Source: Pseudomonadota bacterium (GTDB lineage: Bacteria; Pseudomonadota; Alphaproteobacteria; Rhizobiales; Xanthobacteraceae). Taken from it: DNA of 6,698 bases. The notes below the pieces were generated by a model, which worked only from the letters and a program-made list of their open reading frames with translations, did no database searches and was not told where the DNA came from. The stretch is taken from assembly GCA_021779635.1 (NCBI GenBank), contig JAJYAH010000392.1:1-6698 (forward strand), given 5' to 3'. Shown one piece after another: positions 1-6,262 of this stretch; position 1 is the stretch's first letter; each line of letters starts with the position of its first letter. The translations under genes and the position numbers were made by a program.

Positions 1-1202
1 TCGCACTGATCTCCCGGCACGGTACTCCGAAAGTCTCGGGCTACTACATCCTGCATGAAGGCCTGATCGGCTATCTCGGCGACCAGGGCCTGCAGGAATA
101 TGCTTACAAGAAGATCGACGAAGCCAAGGCGGTCAACTTCAAGGTCACCAACGGCTGGCTCGGCATCACCGACAAATACTGGGCGTCGGCGCTGTTGCCG
201 GACACCACCGCAGAGCTGCATGCGCGGTTCTCGTCCAATCTTGTCGGCACCGTCAGGACCTACCAGACCGACTACTTGCAGGATCCGCAGACCATCGCGA
301 TCGGCGGCACCGGCAGCGCCAATGCGCGGCTGTTCGCCGGCGCCAAGGAAGCCAGCGTGGTCGGCCTCAATTTTCCGATCGGCGGATTCGGCGGCTACAA
401 CAAGGAGCTCGGGCTCAATCACTTCGATCTTCTGATCGACTGGGGCTGGTTCTACTTCATCACCAAGCCGATGTTCCTGGCGCTGGACTTCTTCTATCAC
501 CTGGTCGGCAATTTCGGCGTCGCCATCCTGCTGGTCACGGTGCTGGTGAAACTGCTGTTCTTCCCGCTTGCCAACAAATCCTACGCATCGATGGCGAAGA
601 TGAAATCGGTGCAGCCGCAACTGGCCGCGCTGAAGGAACGCTACCCCGACGACAAGGTGAAGCAGCAGCAGGAGATGATGGAAATCTACAAGAAGGAGAA
701 GATCAACCCGATCGCCGGTTGTCTTCCCGTCGCCTTGCAGATTCCGGTGTTCTTCTCGCTCTACAAGGTGCTGTTCGTCACTATCGAAATGCGGCACGCG
801 CCGTTCTTCGGCTGGATCAAGGATCTGTCGTCGCCGGATCCGACCAATTTGTTCACCCTGTTCGGGCTGCTTCACTTCGATCCGACCCAGTTGCCGCTGT
901 TCGGGCACTATCTGGCGCTCGGCGTCTGGCCGATCATCATGGGCATCACGATGTGGTTCCAGATGAAGCTCAATCCGACGCCGCCGGATCCGACCCAGCA
1001 GATGATCTTCGCCTGGATGCCGCTGATTTTCACCTTCATGCTGGCCGGCTTCCCGGCGGGTCTGGTGATCTACTGGGCCTGGAACAATACGCTGTCGGTG
1101 CTGCAGCAGAGCTTCATCATGCGCCGCAACGGCGTGAAGGTCGAATTACTCGATAACCTCAAGGCGACGTTCACCTGGAAGAAGGCCGAGTCGAAGACCT
1201 GA
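1..1202 (+). CDS. yidC: Membrane protein insertase YidC, 5'-truncated
   Basis: YidC/Oxa1/Alb3 insertase of the inner membrane, which inserts and folds membrane proteins alone or with SecYEG. The window starts inside the gene: codons read from base 3, giving 399 visible residues. The N-terminal helix and the front of the periplasmic domain are missing. Visible residues 1 to about 145 are periplasmic domain, including [10 protein letters not shown]. Five C-terminal membrane segments follow, at about 168-189, 237-260, 304-321, 334-348 and 350-369. Between the first two lies the charged cytoplasmic hairpin (about 192-232, [11 protein letters not shown] onward). The core matches E. coli YidC closely ([29 protein letters not shown]). 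The hydrophilic-groove position that is Arg366 in E. coli is Lys here (visible residue 183, codon 549-551), a conservative change. The tail is short and basic, ending KKAESKT. The identification is secure; only the start is unseen. Confidence 0.97.
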   Translation, partial: ALISRHGTPKVSGYYILHEGLIGYLGDQGLQEYAYKKIDEAKAVNFKVTNGWLGITDKYWASALLPDTTAELHARFSSNLVGTVRTYQTDYLQDPQTIAIGGTGSANARLFAGAKEASVVGLNFPIGGFGGYNKELGLNHFDLLIDWGWFYFITKPMFLALDFFYHLVGNFGVAILLVTVLVKLLFFPLANKSYASMAKMKSVQPQLAALKERYPDDKVKQQQEMMEIYKKEKINPIAGCLPVALQIPVFFSLYKVLFVTIEMRHAPFFGWIKDLSSPDPTNLFTLFGLLHFDPTQLPLFGHYLALGVWPIIMGITMWFQMKLNPTPPDPTQQMIFAWMPLIFTFMLAGFPAGLVIYWAWNNTLSVLQQSFIMRRNGVKVELLDNLKATFTWKKAESKT

Positions 1203-1237
1203 GACTGCACTTGGCGCAGGACGTAAGAATCTCCAAC

Positions 1238-1362
1238 CGTCATGCCCGGGCCTGTCCCGGGCATCCACGTCTTACGGCCTTGATGACGCAGAAGACGTGG
1301 ATAGCCGGGCATAGGCGAGCGGAAGCGACGCCGTCCTTCGACGGCTATGCCCGGCCATGACG
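1238..1362. repeat. Compound palindromic intergenic repeat between yidC and engB
   Basis: The element fills most of the 176-nt gap and is built from several inverted repeats. The outer arms CGTCATG (1238-1244) and CATGACG (1356-1362) pair over 7 bp. The first inner hairpin is ATGCCCGGG (1242-1250) with CCCGGGCAT (1256-1264), a 9-bp stem with a 5-nt loop. The second is ATCCACGTCTT (1263-1273) with AAGACGTGGAT (1292-1302), 11 bp. The third is TAGCCGGGCATAG (1302-1314) with CTATGCCCGGCCA (1345-1357), 12 of 13 paired, enclosing GCCGTC/GACGGC (1330-1335/1340-1345) on a 4-nt loop. I recall similar sequences dispersed in Bradyrhizobium and Rhodopseudomonas genomes, but copy number cannot be judged from this window. 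No T-run follows any stem, so it does not look like a standard intrinsic terminator. The right end lies 16 nt before the engB start. Confidence 0.85.
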
Positions 1363-1378
1363 ATGATTGGACCTTCGC

Positions 1379-2032
1379 ATGAGCGCCGATGACGATGCGA
1401 AGCTGATCGAGCAGGGCCGCAAGCTGTTTGCCGGCGACTGGCAGTTCTTCTGGGCCTCGCCCTCGATCGAAACCCTGCCGCCGATGGCCGGCATGGAGGT
1501 CGCATTCGCGGGCCGCTCCAATGTCGGCAAATCGAGCCTGATCAATGCGCTGACCGGCCGCAACGCGCTGGCGCGAACCTCGCATACGCCGGGCCGCACC
1601 CAGGAGCTGATCTTCTTCGAAGGCCCGGACAATGCCGGTCTCCGGCTGGTCGACATGCCCGGTTATGGTTACGCCTCCGCGCCAAAGGCCAAGGTCGCGT
1701 CCTGGACCGCGCTGATCCATACTTTCCTGCAGGGCCGCAGCAGCCTGACGCGGGTCTATGTGCTGATCGATGCAAGGCATGGCCTCAAGGAGGTCGATCT
1801 CGATGTGCTCAAGACGCTCGACAAATCAGCCGTGAGCTACCAGGTCGTGCTCACCAAGGCCGACCAGGTGAAACCTGCCGAACTGGAGCAGCGCACCGCC
1901 GAAACCGTGGCGGCGCTGGCCAAACATCCCGCCGCCTTTCCCGACGTTCTGGTGACATCCTCGCGTACCGGCGCCGGGATGCCGGAATTGCGCGCCGCCA
2001 TGGTGCGCCTGCTCGCCGAGCGCAGCCGATGA
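1379..2032 (+). CDS. engB: Ribosome biogenesis GTP-binding protein EngB (YihA/YsxC)
   Basis: TrmE-Era-EngA-EngB family GTPase needed for late assembly of the large ribosomal subunit; cytoplasmic, 217 residues, a normal length for the family. All G motifs are present: G1 P-loop GRSNVGKSS at 45-53 (Lys51, Ser52), G2 in TPGRT at 70-74, G3 DMPGYG at 92-97, G4 TKAD at 159-162 and G5 around TSS at 193-195. The N-terminal segment ending FAGDWQFFWAS fits alphaproteobacterial EngB. I chose ATG 1379 because it gives the expected N-terminus; an in-frame TTG at 1367 would add four residues. No good Shine-Dalgarno precedes either start, since the upstream repeat ends at 1362. The stop overlaps the next gene's ATG (ATGA, 2029-2032). 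It lies downstream of yidC in the same direction, but the 176-nt repeat-filled gap leaves co-transcription open. Confidence 0.96.
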   Translation: MSADDDAKLIEQGRKLFAGDWQFFWASPSIETLPPMAGMEVAFAGRSNVGKSSLINALTGRNALARTSHTPGRTQELIFFEGPDNAGLRLVDMPGYGYASAPKAKVASWTALIHTFLQGRSSLTRVYVLIDARHGLKEVDLDVLKTLDKSAVSYQVVLTKADQVKPAELEQRTAETVAALAKHPAAFPDVLVTSSRTGAGMPELRAAMVRLLAERSR

Positions 2033-2406
2033 TGGGGACCCGGATGTTTCGCATTCTGGTCATATTGGCCGGCGTCATGGGCGCGGACGGCGTCATCCTG
2101 GCGGCAGTGGCGGCGCATCAACCCGACGCCGCGCGGCTCGGCGCGGCGTCCTCGATGTTGTTGTTTCACGCGACCGCCGTGCTCGCGGCGGTGGCGCTGG
2201 CCGAACGCGGCGTCATTCATCAAGCAATCGGGATCGCAGCAGCATGGGGCTTCGTCGTCGCCGCGGCGCTGTTCGCCGGCGATCTGACGCTGCGGCAATA
2301 TGCCGGCCATGGCCTGTTTCCGCTGGCCGCGCCGACCGGCGGAACGCTGTTGATCGCAAGCTGGGTTGTGCTAGCGGTGGCGGCGGCATGGCCGCGACGG
2401 AGTTAG
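2029..2406 (+). CDS. DUF423 family small integral membrane protein
   Basis: Small hydrophobic protein of up to 125 residues, resembling the DUF423 family (YgdD/YwdK-like), whose biochemical role is unknown to me. Four membrane helices are predicted by eye at about 7-29, 40-58, 66-85 and 101-120. Family-like features are the polar His30 after helix 1, [14 protein letters not shown] (41-54) in helix 2, [11 protein letters not shown] (81-91) after helix 3, and [12 protein letters not shown] (101-112) opening helix 4. The most upstream ATG (2029) overlaps the engB stop as ATGA, which favours translational coupling. ATG 2032 is also in frame. ATG 2044 is a real alternative: GGGGA at 2034-2038 sits 5 nt before it, and it would give a 120-residue protein starting [10 protein letters not shown]. 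The family match is fairly secure; no specific function should be assigned. Confidence 0.85.
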   Translation: MMGTRMFRILVILAGVMGADGVILAAVAAHQPDAARLGAASSMLLFHATAVLAAVALAERGVIHQAIGIAAAWGFVVAAALFAGDLTLRQYAGHGLFPLAAPTGGTLLIASWVVLAVAAAWPRRS

Positions 2407-2424
2407 GCCGTCGACAGCCGCACT

Positions 2425-2453
2425 TTGCGCCACGCCCGCCAATCGGATAGAAA
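2425..2453 (+). promoter_or_regulatory. Weak candidate promoter upstream of argB
   Basis: TTGCGC (2425-2430) and TAGAAA (2448-2453) are separated by 17 bp in the 79-nt gap before argB. They match the sigma-70 hexamers at about 3 of 6 and 4 of 6 positions. Transcription from here would leave an untranslated leader of roughly 25 nt. This is a pattern match only; such matches occur by chance, and argB may instead be read through from engB. Confidence 0.2.
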
Positions 2454-2485
2454 CCGCCCACCCTTTCGATGACGAGACCCGCTTC

Positions 2486-3382
2486 ATGACCGACGCGCCA
2501 TACATCAGTCCGCTCGATCAGGCCCGCATCCTGTCCGAGGCGCTGCCGCACATGCAGCAGTATGACGAGGAAACCATCGTCATCAAATATGGCGGCCATG
2601 CCATGGGCGCGGAAGACGTCGCCAAGGCGTTCGCCCGCGACATCGTTCTTTTGGAGCAGACCGCGATCAACCCGGTCGTGGTGCATGGCGGCGGGCCGCA
2701 GATCGCGCAGATGCTGCAGCGGCTCGGGATCCATTCGGAATTCGCCGCGGGCTTGCGCATTACCGATGCCGCGACCATCGAGATCGTCGAGATGGTGCTG
2801 GCGGGTTCGATCAACAAGACGCTGGTCGGCTACATGAACGAGGCCGGCGGCAAGGCCGTCGGCCTGTGCGGCAAGGACGGCAACATGGTGACGGCGTCGA
2901 AGGTGACGCGCACGATGGTCGATCCGGGTTCCCACATCGAAAAGGTGGTCGATCTCGGTTTCGTCGGCGAACCGGAAAAGGTCGACCTCACGCTGCTGAA
3001 CCAGTTGATCGGCCACGACTTGATCCCGGTGCTGGCGCCGCTGGCGACCTCGCGAACCGGACAGACCTTCAATGTCAACGCCGACACCTTTGCCGGCGCG
3101 GTGGCGGGCGCGCTGAAAGCCAAGCGGCTGTTGCTGCTGACCGACGTTCCCGGCGTGCTCGACAAGTCGAAGAAGCTGATTCCGGAACTGTCGGTGACCG
3201 ATGCGCGCAAGCTGATTGCGGACGGCACCATTTCCGGCGGCATGATCCCGAAGGTCGAAACCTGCATCTACTCGCTCGAGCAGGGCGTCGAGGGCGTGGT
3301 CATCATCGACGGCAAGACGCCGCACGCGGTCTTGCTCGAACTGTTCACCGATCAAGGCACCGGCACACTGATCCACAAGTGA
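2486..3382 (+). CDS. argB: Acetylglutamate kinase (ArgB)
   Basis: N-acetyl-L-glutamate kinase (EC 2.7.2.8), which phosphorylates N-acetylglutamate with ATP in the second step of arginine synthesis; cytoplasmic amino acid kinase fold, 298 residues. Visible motifs: KYGGHAM at 34-40 (Lys34 equals catalytic Lys8 of E. coli), HGGGPQI at 67-73, GLRITD at 89-94 (Arg91 equals substrate-binding Arg66), NVNAD at 196-200 (Asn196 and Asp200 equal Asn158 and Asp162), LTDVPGVL at 218-225, and GGMIPKV at 251-257 (Lys256 equals Lys217). About 26 residues precede the position where the E. coli enzyme starts. The C-terminus reads [17 protein letters not shown]. Both features are typical of hexameric, arginine-inhibited kinases, so feedback inhibition by arginine is inferred. 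ATG 2486 gives the expected MTDAP...[14 protein letters not shown] start, with only a weak GAG upstream. The stop overlaps the next ATG as TGATG. Confidence 0.97.
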   Translation: MTDAPYISPLDQARILSEALPHMQQYDEETIVIKYGGHAMGAEDVAKAFARDIVLLEQTAINPVVVHGGGPQIAQMLQRLGIHSEFAAGLRITDAATIEIVEMVLAGSINKTLVGYMNEAGGKAVGLCGKDGNMVTASKVTRTMVDPGSHIEKVVDLGFVGEPEKVDLTLLNQLIGHDLIPVLAPLATSRTGQTFNVNADTFAGAVAGALKAKRLLLLTDVPGVLDKSKKLIPELSVTDARKLIADGTISGGMIPKVETCIYSLEQGVEGVVIIDGKTPHAVLLELFTDQGTGTLIHK

Positions 3383-4407
3383 TGACGCCAGACGACGACG
3401 GAAGGCCCGGCATTCGCAGGTGGCGATATCTAGCGGTTGCGCTGGTCCTGGCGATGTCGGCTGGCAATGCCCATGCGGACCTGAAACTCTGCAATCGCAT
3501 GAGTTATGTGGTCGAGGCCGCGATCGGCATCGACGACAAGGCCACCACCGCGACGCGCGGATGGTTTCGCATCGATCCGGCGGCGTGCCGCGTCGTCGTC
3601 CAGGGCACGCTGACCGCGGACCGTATCCTGCTCAACGCCCGCGCGCTCGGCGTCTATGGCGCGTCGCCGATCCCGCAGAATGGCGGCGACACGCTTTGCA
3701 TCGCGCCCGACAATTTCGTGATCGCGGCGGCGCGGCAGTGCCGCAGCGGCCAGACCCCGGCGCCATTTACCCAGATCACCCCGACCTCGACCGAAGACGG
3801 CAATCTGGTGGCCTATCTTGCCGAAGACAGCGAATATGACGACGATCAGGCGAGGCTCGCCGCCATTCAGCGGCTGCTGGTGATCGCAGGATACGACGCG
3901 GCGCCGATCGATGGCGTCGATGGTCCGAAAACGCAAACCGCATTGGCGGCGTTCCTGAAAAGCCGTGGGCTGACGCCCGACATCGTGCAGGCGCCGAATT
4001 TTTTTGCGACCATGATCGACGCGGTTCAATCGCCGTCTTCCGCCGGGCTGACCTGGTGCAACGACACGCCGCACAAGATCATGGCCGCCGTCGGCACCGA
4101 CGACGGCAAGACCGTGATCAGCCGCGGCTGGTACCGGATCGAACCCGGCAAATGCCTGCATCCCGATGTCGTCGGCCAGCCCAGGCAGATTTTCAGTTTC
4201 GCCGAGGCGGTCGACGCCGACAACCGCGCCATCAAGTTCAAGGACAAACCGCTGAACTGGGGCGGCGCCACCCAGCTTTGCACCCGCGAAAGCAAGTTCG
4301 AGATCAATGAGCAGGGCGATTGCGGCACCCGCGGCCTCGCCGCCACCGGCTTTGCCGCCGTCGACATGTCGAGCGGCGGCAAGACGCTGCGCTTCGCGAT
4401 GCCGTGA
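3382..4407 (+). CDS. Secreted protein with two DUF1036-like domains flanking a peptidoglycan-binding-like segment
   Basis: Protein of 341 residues and unknown function. Residues 1-32 look like a Sec signal peptide: basic RRWR, the hydrophobic stretch YLAVALVLAMSAG, and cleavage after AHA (30-32), so a periplasmic or exported location is inferred. Two similar domains follow, at about 33-122 and 222-341. Both begin L-x-x-C-N, share RGWFRIDP/RGWYRIEP, and carry four cysteines (37, 69, 106, 120 and 226, 258, 300, 314) spaced 32/37/14 and 32/42/14. I recognise these as DUF1036-like. Between them, residues 158-196 (AAIQRLLVIAGYDAAPIDGV onward) resemble a PG_binding_1 helical repeat, which may bind cell wall. 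The start overlaps the argB stop as TGATG, suggesting translational coupling to argB, although no link to arginine synthesis is evident. I see no enzyme motif. Domain names are by recognition; the internal duplication and signal peptide are directly visible. Confidence 0.88.
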   Translation: MTPDDDGRPGIRRWRYLAVALVLAMSAGNAHADLKLCNRMSYVVEAAIGIDDKATTATRGWFRIDPAACRVVVQGTLTADRILLNARALGVYGASPIPQNGGDTLCIAPDNFVIAAARQCRSGQTPAPFTQITPTSTEDGNLVAYLAEDSEYDDDQARLAAIQRLLVIAGYDAAPIDGVDGPKTQTALAAFLKSRGLTPDIVQAPNFFATMIDAVQSPSSAGLTWCNDTPHKIMAAVGTDDGKTVISRGWYRIEPGKCLHPDVVGQPRQIFSFAEAVDADNRAIKFKDKPLNWGGATQLCTRESKFEINEQGDCGTRGLAATGFAAVDMSSGGKTLRFAMP

Positions 4408-4461
4408 TGATTATCTTAAGTCAGATATCAAGCGGAACACCTCACAGAGGTACTGCACGCT

Positions 4462-4562
4462 CCCTCTCGCGTTGGGAGAGGGTTGGGGTGAGGGGCTGCG
4501 ACCTATCGTACGCTGTAACCCCTCACCCGGCGCGATGCGCCGACCTCTCCCTACGGCAGAGG
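4462..4562. repeat. Palindromic intergenic repeat (GGGTGAGGGG / CCCCTCACCC type)
   Basis: A roughly mirror-symmetric element in the 168-nt gap. The core stem is GGGTGAGGGG (4486-4495) with CCCCTCACCC (4519-4528), 10 bp. An outer stem, GGGAGAGG (4474-4481) with CCTCTCCC (4544-4551), adds 8 bp. Each half can alternatively fold alone: CCCTCTC (4462-4468) with GAGAGGG (4476-4482) on the left, and CCTCT (4544-4548) with AGAGG (4558-4562) on the right. A small hairpin GGCGC-GAT-GCGCC lies at 4529-4541. The pattern resembles dispersed repeats I recall from Bradyrhizobium-type genomes. No T-run follows the stems. The right end is 13 nt before the next start codon. Confidence 0.82.
4558..4562 (+). promoter_or_regulatory. 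Possible ribosome-binding site formed by the repeat end
   Basis: AGAGG is the only good purine Shine-Dalgarno-like run before ATG 4576. Its spacing of 13 nt is longer than ideal. It is also the last arm of the upstream repeat and can pair with CCTCT at 4544-4548. A weaker alternative is AAAGAACGAG (4564-4573), closer to the start. Confidence 0.3.
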
Positions 4563-4575
4563 TAAAGAACGAGCC

Positions 4576-5280
4576 ATGATAACCGCATCGAAAAAGGACC
4601 CAAGGCGTTCCTTCACCCACGTCAACACCTGGGTATTCGATCTCGATAACACGCTGTATCCGCATCACGTCAATCTGTGGCAGCAGGTCGATGCGCGGAT
4701 CGGTGAGTTCGTCAGCGCCTACCTCAAGGTCCCGGCGGACGAAGCCAGAAGGATCCAGAAGGACTACTACCTCCGCTATGGCACCACCATGCGCGGCATG
4801 ATGACCGAGCATGGCGTGCGTGCCGACGACTATCTCGCCTATGTCCACCAGATCGATCATTCGCCGCTGCAGCCAAATCCTGCGATGGGCGCTGCCATTG
4901 CCAGGCTGCCCGGACGCAAGCTGATCCTGACCAACGGTTCGACCGACCATGCCGACAAGGTCTTGCAGCGGCTCGGCATCGCGCCGCATTTCGAGGCGGT
5001 GTTCGACATCATCGCCGCCGAGCTTGAACCGAAGCCGGCGCCGCAGACCTATCAGAAATTCCTCGGGCTTCATGGCGTCGATCCCCTGACCTCGGCGATG
5101 TTCGAGGATCTGGCGCGCAACCTGGTGGTGCCGCACCAGCTCGGCATGACGACGGTGCTGGTGGTGCCCGACGGCACCGAGGAAGTCGTGCGGGAGGATT
5201 GGGAGCTGGAAGGCCGCGACGCCGTCCATGTCGATCACGTCACCGACGATCTGACGGGGTTTCTGCAGGGGCTGACTTAG
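4576..5280 (+). CDS. HAD-family pyrimidine 5'-nucleotidase (SDT1-like)
   Basis: HAD superfamily hydrolase of 234 residues, closest by eye to the pyrimidine 5'-nucleotidase group (yeast Sdt1-like), which dephosphorylates UMP/CMP-type nucleotides; cytoplasmic and Mg-dependent by family. Catalytic motifs are complete: motif I DLDNTLYP at 22-29 (nucleophile Asp22, acid/base Asp24), motif II LILTNGS at 116-122 (Thr119), motif III Lys153 in EPKPAP, and motif [10 protein letters not shown] at 176-183 (Glu177, Asp178). The helical cap lies between motifs I and II (about 35-105, including [13 protein letters not shown]). ATG 4576 leaves a short polar N-terminus ([11 protein letters not shown]) before the conserved fold; no other start is evident. 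The gene stands alone between two repeat-bearing gaps. Substrate is inferred from family; related HAD proteins also remove damaged or analogue nucleotides, so the physiological substrate is open. Confidence 0.9.
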   Translation: MITASKKDPRRSFTHVNTWVFDLDNTLYPHHVNLWQQVDARIGEFVSAYLKVPADEARRIQKDYYLRYGTTMRGMMTEHGVRADDYLAYVHQIDHSPLQPNPAMGAAIARLPGRKLILTNGSTDHADKVLQRLGIAPHFEAVFDIIAAELEPKPAPQTYQKFLGLHGVDPLTSAMFEDLARNLVVPHQLGMTTVLVVPDGTEEVVREDWELEGRDAVHVDHVTDDLTGFLQGLT

Positions 5281-5297
5281 GCGAAGTAAATCTGTTT

Positions 5298-5321
5298 CGT
5301 CGTCCCGGCGCCGGGACGACG
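5298..5321. repeat. Perfect 24-nt palindrome between the nucleotidase gene and dapD
   Basis: CGTCGTCCCGGC (5298-5309) is followed immediately by its exact reverse complement, GCCGGGACGACG (5310-5321). As RNA it could form a hairpin of about 10 bp with a 4-nt loop, starting 17 nt after the nucleotidase stop. No T-run follows on either strand, so an intrinsic terminator is not supported. It resembles short CGTCGTCCCGGC-type repeats I recall from alphaproteobacterial intergenic regions. Confidence 0.8.
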
Positions 5322-5332
5322 GTCGAACGCGT

Positions 5333-5362
5333 CTTGACTCTCTACCCTCAAATCCCGACAAA
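5333..5362 (+). promoter_or_regulatory. Candidate promoter for dapD
   Basis: CTTGAC at 5333-5338 matches the -35 element typical of alphaproteobacterial housekeeping promoters. At the usual 17-nt spacing the -10 position holds GACAAA (5357-5362), a poor match. A start near 5369 would give a leader of about 34 nt including the dapD ribosome-binding site. Position just after the palindrome fits a new transcription unit, but the weak -10 keeps confidence low. Confidence 0.25.
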
Positions 5363-5390
5363 GCTCCTCGTCCGTTCGCCACTATCGCCC

Positions 5391-5395
5391 AAGGA
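5391..5395 (+). promoter_or_regulatory. dapD ribosome-binding site
   Basis: AAGGA lies 7 nt before ATG 5403, good spacing and the clearest Shine-Dalgarno sequence in the window. It decides the dapD start, since the same frame stays open upstream of this ATG. Confidence 0.75.
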
Positions 5396-5402
5396 AATCT
5401 CG

Positions 5403-6248
5403 ATGTCTCTGGCTTCCCTCGAATCGTCAGTCAACGCCGCGTTCGATGCCCGCGACGGCATTTCCACCGCGACCAAGGGCGAAGTCCGCGAGGCGGTCGA
5501 TCACGCGCTGGAGCTGCTCGACAAGGGCGAGGCGCGCGTTGCCGAGCGTGAAGCCGGCGGCAAATGGAAAGTCAATCAGTGGCTGAAGAAGGCGGTGTTG
5601 CTGTCGTTTCGCCTTAACGACATGAGCGCGATTTCCGGCGGCCCCGGCAAAGCCTCATGGTGGGACAAGGTGCCGTCCAAGTTCGACGGCTGGGGCGAGA
5701 ACCGGTTTCGCGATGCCGGCTTTCGCGCTGTGCCGGGCGCCATCGTCCGCCGCTCGGCCTTCATCGCCAAGAACGTCGTCTTGATGCCGTCCTTCGTCAA
5801 TCTCGGCGCCTATGTCGATGAAAGCACCATGATCGATACCTGGTCGACGGTCGGCTCCTGCGCCCAGATCGGCAAGCGCGTGCATATTTCCGGCGGCGTC
5901 GGCATCGGCGGCGTGCTGGAGCCGCTGCAGGCCGAGCCCGTCATCGTCGAGGACGACTGCTTCATCGGCGCGCGCTCGGAAGTCGCCGAAGGCGTTATCG
6001 TGCGCAAGGGCGCGGTGCTGGCGATGGGCGTGTTCCTCGGCGCCTCCACCAAGATCATCGACCGCGACAGCGGCGAAACCTTCATCGGCGAGGTGCCGGA
6101 ATATTCCGTGGTGGTGCCGGGCGCGCTGCCGGGCCGGCCGCTGAAGAACGGTCAGCCGGGTCCCTCCACCGCCTGCGCGGTCATCATGAAGCGCGTCGAC
6201 GAGCGCACCCGTGCCAAGACCAGCATCAATGAACTGCTGCGGGATTGA
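5403..6248 (+). CDS. dapD: 2,3,4,5-tetrahydropyridine-2,6-dicarboxylate N-succinyltransferase (DapD)
   Basis: Tetrahydrodipicolinate N-succinyltransferase (EC 2.3.1.117), which transfers succinyl from succinyl-CoA to tetrahydrodipicolinate in the succinylase route to meso-diaminopimelate and lysine; cytoplasmic, trimeric by family. The 281 residues align along their length with E. coli DapD (274). A helical N-terminal domain (about 1-105, with [15 protein letters not shown] at 59-73) precedes a left-handed beta-helix of hexapeptide repeats (about 110-235). Signature stretches are [20 protein letters not shown] (135-154) and [17 protein letters not shown] (163-179). Asp145 and Glu193 match the residues proposed as catalytic (Asp141 and Glu189 in E. 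coli-type numbering). The end, TSINELLRD, is typical. The start is fixed by the AAGGA site and by matching the E. coli N-terminus. dapE follows after 14 nt, so the two are probably co-transcribed. Confidence 0.97.
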   Translation: MSLASLESSVNAAFDARDGISTATKGEVREAVDHALELLDKGEARVAEREAGGKWKVNQWLKKAVLLSFRLNDMSAISGGPGKASWWDKVPSKFDGWGENRFRDAGFRAVPGAIVRRSAFIAKNVVLMPSFVNLGAYVDESTMIDTWSTVGSCAQIGKRVHISGGVGIGGVLEPLQAEPVIVEDDCFIGARSEVAEGVIVRKGAVLAMGVFLGASTKIIDRDSGETFIGEVPEYSVVVPGALPGRPLKNGQPGPSTACAVIMKRVDERTRAKTSINELLRD

Positions 6249-6262
6249 GGCCTGGCAAAGCG

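Noticed and set aside
1238..1302. Intrinsic terminator after yidC
   Set aside because: The stems are strong but none is followed by a T-run, and the structure has the form of a dispersed repeat.
2213..3376. Long open frame of 387 codons on the minus strand opposite argB
   Set aside because: It lies antisense to a fully conserved argB and DUF423, has a composition rich in Arg, Asp, His and Gln typical of antisense frames in GC-rich DNA, and shows no recognisable domain.
2866..3381. Upstream extension of the DUF1036 gene frame into argB
   Set aside because: The frame stays open within argB, but that part is Arg-rich shadow sequence. ATG 3382 is followed by a good signal peptide and overlaps the argB stop, so it is the better start.
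4408..4575. Small RNA or riboswitch in the gap before the nucleotidase gene
   Set aside because: The structure is explained by the symmetric repeat; I see no known riboswitch core and no promoter-terminator pair.
1238..5321. CRISPR array or insertion sequence explanation for the palindromes
   Set aside because: The three elements differ from one another, have no regular spacers, no cas or transposase gene nearby and no target-site duplication that I can see.
4411..5382. Open frame of 323 codons on the minus strand opposite the nucleotidase gene
   Set aside because: It is antisense to a gene with complete HAD motifs, runs through two intergenic palindromes, and shows no family features. It is a by-product of high GC.
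5199..5402. Upstream extension of the dapD frame into the nucleotidase gene
   Set aside because: AAGGA at 5391-5395 and the match to E. coli DapD place the start at 5403; the extension crosses the intergenic palindrome.
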